Source: Neocallimastix lanati (nom. inval.) (taxonomy: Eukaryota > Neocallimastigomycota > Neocallimastigomycetes > Neocallimastigales > Neocallimastigaceae). Taken from it: 53,500 nucleotides of DNA. The position numbers and the translations under genes are program-made. Numbering within the stretch: position 1 is the first letter of the stretch; each line of letters starts with the position of its first letter. Below, piece by piece: positions 1 through 11,085 of the stretch. The notes under the pieces are model-generated. The model was not told where the DNA came from and did not search any database. It saw only the letters and a program-made list of their open reading frames with translations. Location of the stretch: positions 1,490,001 through 1,543,500 of the forward strand of contig JACVTC010000010.1 of the NCBI GenBank assembly GCA_016946835.1, written 5' to 3'.

Positions 1-1233
1 AAAAATATATTTTTTATATTTTTTTTTTTTTCAAAAAAATAATTAAATCTAATAATAAAATAAAAAAAAAATTTAATTTTTAATTAAAACTAATTTTTTT
101 TTTTATATTTAATTTTTTTTTTTTTTTTATTTCCTTCTATTATTAAAAGACAAACTTGAAATTTCACTTTTTAAATTATTAATTTCATTATAAAAAAAAA
201 AAAAACTTATTGATAATTTTTTTATTTTTTTTTTAAATTTATATAAACATTAATAAAAAGAATAAATTATTTTTATTTTTTTTTTTATTTCCATAATTTA
301 AAATAAAATAATTAAAGAATTAAAAAAATTTGAAATTATATATTAAGGGGTAAAACTTAAGGTGACCTTTATTTATGTCCATTTTATTAATATATTTAAA
401 GTTATCTCTTATATATCTACCTTTATCTTTTATTTATCAAATAAATAATATTTTATTTATGCAATGAAAAAAAAAAATTTATTAAATTTAATAAATTATA
501 TATATATATATATATTATTTTTTTTTATAAAAAAATACCATTTACAAATAATTTTTAAGGAATGAATAAAAAATTCAATAATTGTTAAATATAAAAAAAA
601 AAAAGTTTTTTTTTTTTAAATTGAAAAGACATTAAAAGCATAAGAACTATAAATTTAAAGGTATTTTTTTTTTTTTTAAATATATTAATATTTTATTATA
701 AATACTTCCTTTTTTTTTTTTTTTCTTCTTCTTAAAGCATGAATAAATATAATATATAAATTCATAATGGACGTAAAAAATGGACGTAATATATAAGCTA
801 ACATTTCTTTGAAGTTATATATACTAGTAATAATATTAAAAAAAAAAAAAAAAAAAAAAAAAGAAAAAGCAATTGAATTCTATATGTATTTAAAACTAAA
901 AAAAAAATAATAATTTTTAATAATAATTATTTTTATTCCTAAATACTATTGTTTTTAAGATAATTTTTTTTTTTTTTTAATTATTTTTTTTTTTTAATTA
1001 TTTTTTTTTTAAAATTGTTTTTTAAATTTTAATAAATAATAAATAATAATAAAAAAATTATTATTAAATATTTACTATAAAATATTAAATAATAATAATT
1101 AAATAATAAAATTGTTTTTTAAATTTTAATAAAATTTTATTTTATTTTTTTAAAAAAAAAAAACAAAACAAAAAAAAAAAAAAAAAAAAACAAAAAGCAA
1201 TTTCTTTATTACTATAAGTTAAATCAAGCAAAT
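1..1233. other. AT-rich intergenic DNA, no gene seen
   Basis: Homopolymer A and T runs and short AT microsatellites fill this stretch. I see no conserved ORF. The last part is the upstream region of the gene starting at 1234; no specific promoter element could be assigned. Confidence 0.6.
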
Positions 1234-3281
1234 ATGTTTTTTTTCAGGAAAAAAAAAGATGATAAAGATAAAAAAAAGAAAACGTATGAAGATTCTTTAT
1301 TTAGAACAAATATTGATATACTTACAAGAAATGTAGATTTAAATAGGGATTACAAAGAAAAAGAAAATTATATTATTTTTTATAAAAAGTAGTTCAATAT
1401 ATATATATATATATATTTTATTATTTATTTAAAAAAAAAAAAAAAAAAACTGATAGGAGTCTAAAATTATAAAAGGAATTTAAAATTATAAAAAAGGAAA
1501 TTAGAATTATAAAAAAGGAATTTATAATTATAAAAAAGGAATTTATAATTATAAAAAAAGAATTTAGAATTATAAAAGGAATTTAGAATTATAAAAAAGG
1601 AATTTAGATTTATATAAAACTTTTATTTTACACAATATATATATATATGTATAATAGAGAAAATTTTTATTTTTGAAATGAAATTAGGAAATTCATATAT
1701 ATATATAAGAGATAAATTACTTATATTTCGAAATTTTCTGAAATATATATATATAAAAATTATACTTATTTAATTAATGTATTATCTATTTTATAATATA
1801 TAATCATTTTAATATATAACTATTTTAATATATATAACATTTTTATATATAATAATTATTACATACTATCTTTTAATATATAATTTTTTTAATATATAAT
1901 TTTTTAATATATAATTTTTTAATATATATATTTTTTTAAATGTAAATTCATTTTTACATAAAATTATACTATTCAATATATAATTATTTTAATATATATA
2001 TAAATATAAATAAAATATAAATAATAATAAAGGTTCCTATCAAAGGAAAGTTTTCATGAATTAACTGCTCCTCTACTTCAAAAATTTCAAAAGAATAATT
2101 CCAAAACCAAGACTAAAAGTAAAAGTAAAAGTAAAACTCAAACTGATAATGTAAAAGGAAAAGATGTAAGGACTGTCACAGATACTACAACAAAATGTAA
2201 TAAAATTTTGAGTCAGGAGAAAGAACCTCTCCTATTTTTTAATAAGAATGGAAAGGATAAAAAATTAAACTATTCTTCCTTTGATAGGTATATTTCCAAT
2301 GAGTATGGAAATCGTGGTATCATGGGAGGAGGAGAGGAAGAAAAAGAGAATAATAAAAATGCTATTGCTAGTAGTTTATTAGATAAGCTGTTTTCGTTTA
2401 TCGGTCCACTTAAAAAAAGTAGAGCCTTAAAAAAGTATAAGAAAAAGATTAAGAAAGAAACGGTGGATCAGGAAGCGACGACTCGACGTCTTAATGAAAT
2501 TGAAAAAATTCCATTTTTATATTTTGGAGAGGTGGAAGTGCATCCAATGTATCAACTCTATAAGTATATTGACATCACAAATAAAATTCGAGACTTGAAT
2601 TTTATGGAACAATGGATTATCAATCCTCATTTACGTCGACGCTGCTACGAAGACGTCATGCAAATGAATGATCAATATCTCTTGAAGGGAAATCATACCT
2701 ATGATAATCGTCGTCCTTCCTATCGAGATAAATGGTATTATCAACTGAAGATTGCCGTAAAGAATTCCGCGAGAACCGTTGATTTTGAATGTAAATTTGG
2801 TACGATTCGATTTCCAGATGCCGTTTGGGATGTATTAGGCTGTATGGTATTTAAACAATTTATTGGGAATGATGTCAACAGCCCTCTTGTCTGTAATATT
2901 GATCATATTTTCCCGCTTTCTCGAATTAAAGGAGGCGCCTCTGAATTTCAAAATCTTTGTGTTCTCAATAAGATGGTGAATAGTATTTCACGGAAGGGGA
3001 AATATCATCTTTTTGAGTTATATGAAGATGATAAAGTCAACGGTATTCTTGAGGGTTGTATTCGTCGAAGTAGTCTAGTGGCCTATTTCAATAGTAGCAT
3101 CAGAAAAAATATTAATAAACAATCCATTAATTTTAAAAGATCATTGGAAGAGACGACCTATAATCTTTTAGTGAGCAATGGAATAAAGCAACAACACATT
3201 GAAAAAATTGAAGCCGTACCTAATTCATTAACGAATACTCATGTTATCCATGTTAAATTTAATTCTTTAATAAGAAAATAA
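1234..3281 (+). CDS. HNH-endonuclease-like protein, two exons
   Basis: Proposed exons are 1234-1388 and 2033-3281, giving 467 aa. The open frame of the large exon runs back to 2031 without an ATG. A GTAGTT donor at 1389 and an AG acceptor ending at 2032 join the small ATG exon to it in the same phase (AA|G). The C-terminal part carries an HNH-like core: DH at residues 342-343, then PLS, GG at 352-353, NL at 359-360, N364 and a basic K/R stretch near 372-375. This matches the D-H-x-x-P-x-S...GG....N-L...N pattern of HNH nucleases. The N-terminus is very Lys-rich (residues 5-16) and residues ~70-180 are Lys/Ser/Thr-rich low complexity. No signal peptide or membrane segment is visible. Codon use from ~2460 on is clearly less AT-biased than the flanks (CGT, CGA, GTC, GAC codons). 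Substrate and biological role are unknown; it could be a domesticated mobile-element or horizontally acquired nuclease. Exon structure is inferred. Confidence 0.7.
1459..1614 (+). repeat. ~20-bp tandem repeat within the intron of the HNH-like gene
   Basis: About seven imperfect copies of a unit resembling AGGAATTTAGAATTATAAAA lie inside the proposed 644-bp intron 1389-2032. The rest of the intron is TA-rich. Confidence 0.7.
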
Positions 3282-3287
3282 TAATAA

Positions 3288-3321
<34 letters not shown>

Positions 3322-3413
3322 GTTAAATTTAATTCTTTAATTAGAAATTAACAGTAATAGTAATAATAATAATAAAAAAAAAAGTCAAATTTAATTCATT
3401 GATAGGAAAATAA
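3252..3413 (+). repeat. Three copies of the HNH gene's 3' end
   Basis: The last ~30 bases of the coding sequence (3252-3283, starting GTTAAATTTAATTC) recur at 3322-3351 and, more diverged, at 3384-3413. Copies are separated by poly(A) and AAT-rich spacers. The second and third copies lack any upstream coding sequence. Confidence 0.75.
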
Positions 3414-3418
3414 AACTA

Positions 3419-3473
<55 letters not shown>

Positions 3474-3670
3474 TAATAATAAGTATTGAAAAAGGAAAGA
3501 CCTAAAGTCTTCTCTTAGAGAGGTGAAAATACTTTCTTAGCTAAAGCTTAAAACTTTTATATATATTTATAATTATATTTTTATAGTATATAGCTTATAA
3601 TTAGTTTTCTTCTTGTAACTACATGTATTATGTAAGCTAAAACATTTATTTTCCTCCTTAAATTACTCTT

Positions 3671-3701
<31 letters not shown>

Positions 3702-3829
3702 CATGTTTGTTAATTAATATTAATAAAAATTATCTTTAAATAAATAAGAATATGTATATATAATATTATTTAAATAGTTTATTAATGGGGATTTTATTTT
3801 TCTTTTCTCCTTAATCTATTGTTTGTTCA

Positions 3830-3863
<34 letters not shown>

Positions 3864-4689
3864 ATTATTATTTGGTGTTTTAATTTACTCTCTATGAATT
3901 TTTTTTTTGTCCTTTACTAAGATAATTAATTATTATTATGATTATAGAATTGTAATTATTAATGTAAATAAATATAATTGTTGCAACGGTTATATAAGAT
4001 AATATATACATATATAATAATTTATGACTTAAAAGTATAACTAAATCAATAGATTATAATTTCTTTTATATATTATATATTTTAATAGATTAAAAGAAAT
4101 ACAGAGAAGGAATATATATAATGTTGAAAAAGTTAAAAAAATGATATTACAAATAATAAAATAAACTTTTTTTTTCATTATCAATAAATTAATTATTGAA
4201 AATTAAATATAAAATAAAAAAAAAAAAAAAAGTTCAAGATTCAATTTTTTAAAAATTATTTTCTAAATATAAAGGTCACTTTATTTTTTATTTTATTATT
4301 TAAGTTTTTTTTAATATTTTATAAGGATAAAAAACCATTGTCCACAAGTCAGTTTCATGATATAACAAATAAAAGGATAAAAAATAAAATAAGTTTGAAT
4401 TTAATGAATTATTAAATAGAAGTGCATTTGAAAAAAAAAAAAAAAAAAAAAAAAGTTAAGAAATTTTAAATGGAATTGACAGATACTTATCCTACCCTTT
4501 ATTATACTATATTAAATAAAACTTTTTGAACTGTCCAATTTTTTTTTTTTTTTTAATTTCAAAAGGCTTCCTATTTAAAGAGTATAATGAAGATGTCTTA
4601 ACACCTCTGAATAAAGAAAATTTAACAGATAATAAAATTTTGAACTATTTTTTTTTTTTTTTTATAAAAAAAAAAGAATTTGTCATTGA
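3414..4689. other. AT-rich intergenic DNA with microsatellite and a small stem-loop cluster
   Basis: An (AAT)n microsatellite lies at 3419-3464. At 3481-3534 complementary ends (AAGTATT / AATACTT) enclose two small stems (GAC..GTC and CTCT..AGAG). The remainder is AT-rich with long T runs; no convincing gene. A 100-codon + frame at 4526-4828 lies partly over the antisense of gag remnants and is not taken as a gene. Confidence 0.5.
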
Positions 4690-5431
4690 TTCCATTACCT
4701 TTCCCTTTCTTGGTTCGTATTCAAGAATTCTTCAATCTTGTGTATTTTACGACCTTTTTCTTTTAGGTCTTGTTAAAATTGTATGCCTTTTGTCTGGTCC
4801 TCATCCAGATAGGTTTCAATCTTCTTGATTTTGTTATCTACTGCAGCTTCTTTGCCTTTATTCTCAACCATCTGTTGATTCAAAATTCCCGAACCTTCTG
4901 AAGCTCCAGCACATTAGCTTGGCTACTAGTCTCCTCCTCATCCACCCTTTTTTCAACCTCACCAAATCGTTGGTCTACGGCTGGGATAAAGTGACTGAGT
5001 TCAGCTTCAATTTTAGCAAACCTAACTTCACTCTGTGTTTGCATCTGTTCAATCATAGCGGCAGTTTGTTGCTGAGTGCTTATCATCATGTTCTTAAACT
5101 CCTCCATCTGCTTACTCAGCAAAGCAGCAAAGTCCATAGCTCCTGCATTGTTACTCTTGCTTGAACTTTCCCTTTGGGTAGCTCCTGGCTTGCTAGCTTC
5201 AGGTTTACTAGTCTCGGGCGCCACAGCTGGTTTGGATTTTGATGCAGCTGGTTTCTCAGGAGTGCTAGTCGTTTTCTTGTCTCCTGTATTCTGGCGTCGA
5301 GCTGGAGGGACCTCAACAGGCGTAGAACTATTCTCTGCAGTCACACTTACCACCGAACTTTTTAATGAACCACTCCTTGTAGTCTTCCTCGTATTTTCGG
5401 GTGCCTTGGAATTCTTGTTCTTTTTATCCAT
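4690..5431 (-). pseudogene. LTR-retrotransposon Gag remnant
   Basis: On the minus strand an ATG at 5431 opens 183 codons ending at 4880. The N-terminal ~100 residues are rich in Lys, Ser, Thr, Pro and Ala. They are followed by a Gln/Glu/Lys-rich amphipathic region (residues ~100-180) of coiled-coil character. After the stop the coiled-coil character resumes in another frame (about 4870-4780, K-E-A-A..K-I-K-K-I-E), then again after a further stop to about 4690, so the frame has at least one frameshift and two stops. Base composition and codon use are much less AT-rich than the surroundings. Position next to an LTR (5733-6116) in the same orientation supports Gag of a Ty3/gypsy-type element. 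No zinc knuckle, protease or reverse transcriptase follows; the element is cut off. The Gag assignment is inference from context and composition. Confidence 0.55.
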
Positions 5432-5732
5432 TTACTTTATTAATAATTTATTTAGTAATTATGGATATGTTCACTTATTTAGTATTTATTTGAAATATTA
5501 TAAATCTGTCCACTTATTTAAATTTATTTAGTTGATATTTATTCGTTCACTTATATTTTAAGTATAATTAATAAAAACAACAAAAAGAAATAAAATAAAA
5601 TAAAAATAAAAAAATTTGTTTTGAAAAATTAAATGTATAAAAATTAATAATTTAAATAAATTATTAATTAAAAAATTTTTTCTTTCGCTTAAAACACTTA
5701 AGAATATAGCGCAGCACTTTATAACTCTATTT

Positions 5733-6116
5733 GTTATTAGTTACTGGGCTTACACAGGGTAAATTTATTTATTTAATAATTAAATTTTTATTTATTAATA
5801 TTAATATTTATTTATATCAATTTACGTTAATAGTAATGCTAGTGCGTTACAGTTACATGTACTGTTATTTTTATACATGCAAATAATTTAATGATTGGTA
5901 AAATAATTTAATTTAACATAATTTACTAATCAATTAATAAAACTATTTATAACTAAATAACTATTAATATAATAACTATAAAATAATAAAATTTAATATA
6001 CTAAATTAAAGTAAAGATTTTATTTGATTAGCAGTAATTGCTAACTGTTTATATATACATTACGTAACCAGAGAACTATCATTAGATAGACTTAATGTTA
6101 CCATGTATCTGTTACA
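5733..6116 (-). mobile_element. Candidate Ty3/gypsy LTR
   Basis: On the minus strand a segment begins TGTAACAG at 6116, directly after the purine tract GGGAGAGG (6120-6127), and can end at ..TAATAACA (5733). A TATATAAA box lies at about 6048-6056. Immediately upstream is the integrase/chromodomain end and downstream is Gag, all in the same orientation. The 3' limit is uncertain because the terminal inverted repeat is weak. No clear tRNA primer-binding site is seen. Confidence 0.5.
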
Positions 6117-6140
6117 AGGCCTCTCCCAAGGAGCAAGCTA

Positions 6141-6596
6141 CTAATGGTTGACGACGTTAGCAATAAACTGGCTATAACTAAAATTTTGGTAATTCTCCAG
6201 CAACTCTGCGTAGTGAGGATTGTCGGCGTTTACTCACTCTTGTTTGTCATTCTGGTACGCAACCAGATATTGATACTGTCCTTGGTGTTTTCTTGATCCA
6301 AGGACATGGATAATCTTTTGGTTACTTGCAGGAGCTGTTACTAATGTCTTGGGTAATTTATGGAATGGTTCCAATTCACTCACATGGAACACTGGGTACA
6401 TGTTTGGAAACGGCGAACAACTTATATCTAATCTGTAGTTCTTTCTTTCTTCGTCGATGCCTACTACTTTAAATGGACCATATTTTCTCGTTGCTAGTTT
6501 GTAAAACGGTAATGCATCGTAATTTTCTGGCTTTTTTAACATTACCTTGTCTAATAGCCTATACCTGAGGTAGTTATCCGTACGACTCTTGTCCAT
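6141..6596 (-). pseudogene. Ty3/gypsy integrase C-terminus with chromodomain (broken)
   Basis: From 6596 the minus strand encodes the C-terminal part of a chromoviral integrase. It carries the conserved stretch R-K-Y-G-P-F-K-V, then Y-R-L-D-I-S, then P-V-F-H-V-S-E-L-E-P-F, and a chromodomain-like segment (K-I-I-H-V-L-G-S-R...Y-L-V-A-Y). A TGA at 6234-6236 sits where chromodomains have a conserved Trp (K-Q-E-[W]). Reading through it, the same frame continues to 6141 with a typical chromodomain tail (A-E-L-L-E-N-Y), so a TGG to TGA change is the simplest explanation. The catalytic core, RT and protease are absent. The piece starts abruptly near 6600, where another integrase fragment begins on the opposite strand. 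Confidence 0.8.
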
Positions 6597-6602
6597 GTTG
6601 TT

Positions 6603-7073
6603 CAGTTATCAATCGATGATGTTTTCTTATTTAATGGTACTAATTCTAAATTTAAATATATTCAAAATATAAGTGATACTTTTCCTTTAATAAAAGAAGT
6701 ACTAATTCGTGCATAGGACTTATATAAACGACAAGCGGACAAGAAAAGATTAATTGCTCCAGAATTTAAAGAAAATCAAAAAGTTTGGATTCATGCCCCT
6801 CCAGCATTCGCTACTACTGAAAATCAGAAACTTGCTCCACGCAAGTATGGTCCTTATAAAGTTTTAGAAGTTTTACCCAATGGTAATTATAAAATTGACA
6901 TTTCGAAATCACCTTTCCCAAAACATCATACAATTTTCCATGTTTCTGAGTTAGAACCATATATATCTACTCCAGAATTATTTAAAAATAGGGAAAAATA
7001 TAAAGAAACTACAGCTGAAATTGTTGAAATTGCTGATTTTAGGACTAATTATAAAAAAAAAAGATATGAATAG
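6603..7073 (+). pseudogene. Second Ty3/gypsy integrase C-terminal fragment
   Basis: The plus strand reads in one frame from ~6603 to TAG at 7071-7073 with one internal TAG (6714-6716). It carries the same family landmarks as its minus-strand neighbour: K-R-Q-A-D-K-K-R, P-R-K-Y-G-P-Y-K-V, Y-K-I-D-I-S and I-F-H-V-S-E-L-E-P. The sequence is clearly different from the minus copy, so it comes from another element family or an old divergence. No recognisable chromodomain follows; the last ~50 residues are Lys/Glu-rich. No RT or LTR can be assigned to it. Confidence 0.75.
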
Positions 7074-7173
7074 AAAGAGTTATAATCACACACAATTATT
7101 ATCAATTTAAAACATTATTACAATAATTAAATATCTTATTTTCAGTTCAATTATTCAGTATTATTTTACCATC

Positions 7174-7211
<38 letters not shown>

Positions 7212-7544
7212 TTTTCATAATATTTTTCAAAAAAAAAAAAATTTATATTAATAATTTCATCAAAAATATTATTAATTAAGATTTGGTAAAATTAAATTTT
7301 TCAATTAAAATTTTTTCACATATATTACAATACACTCAATAATATATTCACAAATATAATATTCAGTTACAAGTTATAAATAATTATATCAATTTTTATA
7401 AAGTACATATTCAACTTCAATTATTAAAATTAGTTTTAAAATATTCACTTTTACTACCAGCAAATTTTATTTAATTAAAATTATTAATTTAAACTTTAAG
7501 TTATATTAATTTGATTATTGACAATTGCCTGGAATTCGATTTTC
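7074..7544. other. AT-rich DNA, nothing assignable
   Basis: A poly(A) tract at ~7171-7208 and AT-rich sequence follow the integrase remnant. No LTR terminus was recognised here. Confidence 0.5.
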
Positions 7545-8306
7545 CTTGGGTGAGCGATATCATTAATACTAGTAGATTTAGTATTAAAATTCGCTATTAG
7601 ATCAATTGAAATTTAATTTCGTTATTGACAAAAATTATTTTAATTCGATTTTAATTATAAAAATAAATATTACAGACATTAAATAATTAGAAACCAAAGG
7701 GTTTGGACTCATTTATTAAAGATAATTTAATTTAATTTAACCCTTAAGAAATTGACAAAAATAACCTGAAGAAAAATAATGATATCACGACAAAAAATGG
7801 AAATATTATATTGATATTCACACTAAAATTATATTCATTAGAAAGCTACGGTCAAGAACTACAATATATGTTAATTTCAACCTTATTGGACAACTAGGAG
7901 ACGAGTTATAGGACTTTAAAGAAATTTTAAATTTAAAAAATAATTTAATTATTTTAAATATGACCCTAAATTATTGATTAGAAATTTATATAGATAAAAT
8001 CTATTAACTTAAAGTTATATTATTAAATTTTATTAATAAACATTAATAATTAAAAATACAGAATTAGTAATTAGTAAGAGTTTTATAATATTTTAAATAA
8101 GTTTATAAATTTTATATATTTTATCATTATATATTTTTATTCAATAATTTTCTAAAAGATTCTAAGGAATTCTTTATAGTTCTAAATATTTCCAAAAGAG
8201 AATTTTTAATTAGTTTTTGTATTTTAATTCATTTTATTTTATTTTATTTTATTTTATATTAATCTCATATTCACATATTATAACATCATATTCACATATT
8301 CTAACA
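7545..8306 (-). mobile_element. LTR-like repeat, copy A
   Basis: This block is homologous, in the same orientation, to 17135-17715; they share for example AAAGATTCTAAGGAATTC and ACCTTATTGGACAAC. On the minus strand its edge begins TGTTAGAATATG at 8306, directly preceded by a purine tract TAGGGGGGAA (8307-8316). That is the arrangement of a polypurine tract and a 3' LTR. The other edge is not defined. There is no coding capacity. Confidence 0.5.
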
Positions 8307-9512
8307 TTCCCCCCTAAGCCTAGTTTTTCTAAAAGATAAAATTCGGTTTATAGGTGAATATGTGTAAATTACTATTATTCTAAAATTTAATTTTTACAAA
8401 ATTTTATTCTCTTTTATAAAATTTTCTTAATTGAAATTTTAAACATTTAATGCATATTTTTATTTATTTTATTCAAAAATTTATATTATTAAATACTATT
8501 ACGTTTTTGTGGTTAAACGCTTAAACCTTTAATATAATTCAAACTTAATGTTTATTGTAGGTTGGATACTCTTATGGTTTTATACCAATCCTATCTTTAT
8601 AAATGTTTATATTTATGGCTACTCTTTAGGTTTTACGCCATTTAATTATGTTTATAGCAACTCATTAGGATTTACGCTATTTCAATTCAATTATATTATA
8701 TAGCTACTCTTTAGGATTTACGCTATTTCAATTATGTTTATAGCTACTCCTTAGAATTTACGCTATTTAAATTCAAATGTACGGTAACTCTTTGGTATTA
8801 CGCCCTTTGTTTATTGTATGATAACCTCTTGGGTATTACATCATTTAAGAATCAATATTGTATTTATAAATTATTCTTTAATAAAATATGCTAAATAATA
8901 TTCAAAAAATATTTAATTATCAATTAATGTTTTAATGTTTTCAGTATAATTTTCATTATGAGTCTCAGTATTGTATGGGTAAATATAATTTATACTAATA
9001 TATGCTTAAGCTTGTTTATCTCTATTTATTTAATGTTTCAATATGTTTAGAGCTTCAATTTACTTTTATTCTACTTGGGGATTCTCTTTTATCAACTATA
9101 TTAAATTTTTACGCGTTTCTTCAATTTTTGTAATCTTGATCATTTTAAATGTTCGAAATCAGTTTTATTTATTTTTCTAAAATTGACATAATGAGCAACT
9201 TTTATCATAATTTTAGTTTCCAATTTATTTCCTTGACATAATATTACATTCGGCTAAGGTTTTCTATTCCAAAGAATCCTTTTTAAGAGTCGAGGAGACT
9301 CTTAATCTGTTAAGAGTTATGAATTTATGGTTTATAATTATGTCAACTTTATTAATATATTTTATGATAAAGAGTTACTAGCACTTAATTATTCTAAATT
9401 AAATGCTTTTATATTAATACATTATGGCTAATACATTATTTATATTACATTACATTTTATTACATTAATCTCATATTCACGTATTATAACATCATATTCA
9501 CATATTCTAACA
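8258..9512 (-). mobile_element. Decayed LTR element bounded by 49-bp direct repeats
   Basis: A 49-bp sequence at 8258-8306 recurs with one mismatch at 9464-9512 in direct orientation. Read on the minus strand, both begin TGTTAGAATATG and the second is preceded by a purine tract. I interpret them as the matching ends of two LTRs, one truncated. The ~1.15 kb between them has no ORF. It contains an imperfect tandem repeat (8559-8855) and an inverted repeat TTAAGAGTC/GACTCTTAA at 9283-9305. Confidence 0.4.
8559..8855 (+). repeat. Imperfect tandem repeat, ~40-50 bp unit
   Basis: About six or seven copies of a unit like GCTACTCTTTAGGATTTACG followed by CTATTT and an AT-rich spacer. Copies differ by substitutions and spacer length. 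Confidence 0.6.
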
Positions 9513-9626
9513 AATAAAATATTAATAAAATATAAAGATAAATATAACTATATAATTAATTTGAATAATTGAAATTAATATAGATAAGTTACATAATAAT
9601 AATATTTAATAAATATTAATAATATA

Positions 9627-9660
9627 GGGGAGAGGTCAAAACGCCAATTTTTTCACGTGA
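9627..9660 (+). mobile_element. Left terminus of a second MULE family
   Basis: The sequence GGGGAGAGGTCAAAACGCC starts at 9627. Its complement recurs at 22231-22260 (..TTGGCGTTTTGGACC..), giving an inverted pair around the second transposase. The 9 bp outside (AATAATATA at 9618-9626) do not match those after 22260, so pairing of the two ends is tentative. Confidence 0.4.
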
Positions 9661-9854
9661 TATATCAAATTTGAGGCTTTTTAAATTAATAGTTATATGA
9701 TACTATTTTGTTGTATTATTAATTTGTAATTTTTTTCTTAAAATTTATTAAGTGAATAATTAAATAAATTATAATGGTTAGATAAAAATAAATATTTTTT
9801 TACAAAAAAAAAAAAAATAAAATAAAATATTCAAACAATTAAAAGGTTTATTTT

Positions 9855-9887
<33 letters not shown>

Positions 9888-9894
<7 letters not shown>

Positions 9895-9967
9895 TAATAA
9901 AATACTTTAACAATTATATAGATTTATTTATTTAAAAAAAATATTAATAAAATACTTTAACAATTAT
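9888..9967 (+). repeat. ~51-bp minisatellite, left part, interrupted by a solo LTR
   Basis: Two copies of the unit containing ATACTTTAACAATTATATAG. The second copy is broken at 9967 by the solo LTR and resumes at 11055-11085. The same unit forms the long array at 18298-18900. Confidence 0.8.
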
Positions 9968-11054
9968 TGTAACGGATACCTGGGTGTTCCATTACTAAAA
10001 GGACACTTAGAATAAGTAAACTAAACACAAGAATTAGTAAACACAAAATATTAATATTGGAGCACTTGATTCCTTTGTTGATTAGGAAGGTCGGTGCTAA
10101 AATATTAGTAATATTGGTTTTATTTATTATTTTATTTATTTAATTATTTGATTCTTTATTCTTTTGGAACTTTCTATATTCTAATAAATTAATTTATATT
10201 CCTAATTAGTACAAATTAAATTATACTATTTAAAAAAGTATATTTAATATTAATTCCTTATCTATGCTACCTTTATTATTCTTATCTATATTTTATTATT
10301 ATTAAAATCCTTATCAATATTATATAGTTTATTTTATCAATTTTCTTTATAGTTTATCAAAATCTTATCAATATTTCTTTTATTAATATTAAACTTATCA
10401 ATATCAATTATTTCTTTGGAAAATTCCAAATTAAAAAAATTGTATTAATGATTACTAATAAAAGATTAAACATAAAAGAAAATAGTTATATTATTATTAT
10501 ATGTTTTATTATAAATATTATATTATAAATTTGATGAAATGATTATAAATTTTATATTAATAATTTAAATAATATTATTTTTCTAAACTTAGTAAAATTA
10601 AACTTTAGGATTAAATAAATATTACTAAACCACAGAATTAACTTCTGTAAAATAAAAAAATTGTCTTTTAAAATATATAATTAAGTAGATTAGTAATAAA
10701 TAATTAGTAATAGATTAATATATAAGTATTATTTATTATAAGTTAAATAATAATTATATTAATAATAAAAAAAATAATATAAAATATTTAATAATTAATT
10801 TTTATTATACAAAGAAATGGCTTTACCATTTCTATTATTTTAAGAAAAAAAATATAAATAACAGTAAAAAAATTGTATTTTTTATATTGTAATTTTAATA
10901 TTGTAATTTTTAAATAAAAATTTAATAAAGGATTTATAAAACAAAAATTTATTTTGTTTATTAATTTTCTTGTTTGTTTATTTTTTATTGTTTATATTAA
11001 TACTTATTTTTATTTTTCCCTCTCTCCGAACCTTAACATTTAGGATTCGTTACA
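9968..11054. mobile_element. Solo LTR, 1087 bp, with 5-bp target duplication
   Basis: The segment begins TGTAACGGATACC (9968) and ends GGATTCGTTACA (11054), an inverted pair. Flanks are ATTAT (9963-9967) and ACTAT (11055-11059). The unbroken minisatellite elsewhere reads ..CAATTATATAGATTT.., so the flanks reconstruct an insertion with a 5-bp duplication in which one copy later changed by one base. There is no internal coding sequence; a GC-richer stretch (CCCTCTCTCCGAACC) lies near the right end. Confidence 0.8.
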
Positions 11055-11085
11055 ACTATATAAATTTATTTATTTAAAAAAAATT

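Noticed and set aside
5076-5531. Plus-strand 151-codon frame over the Gag remnant
   Set aside because: Antisense of the minus-strand Gag, which has the more protein-like composition and an LTR in the right place.
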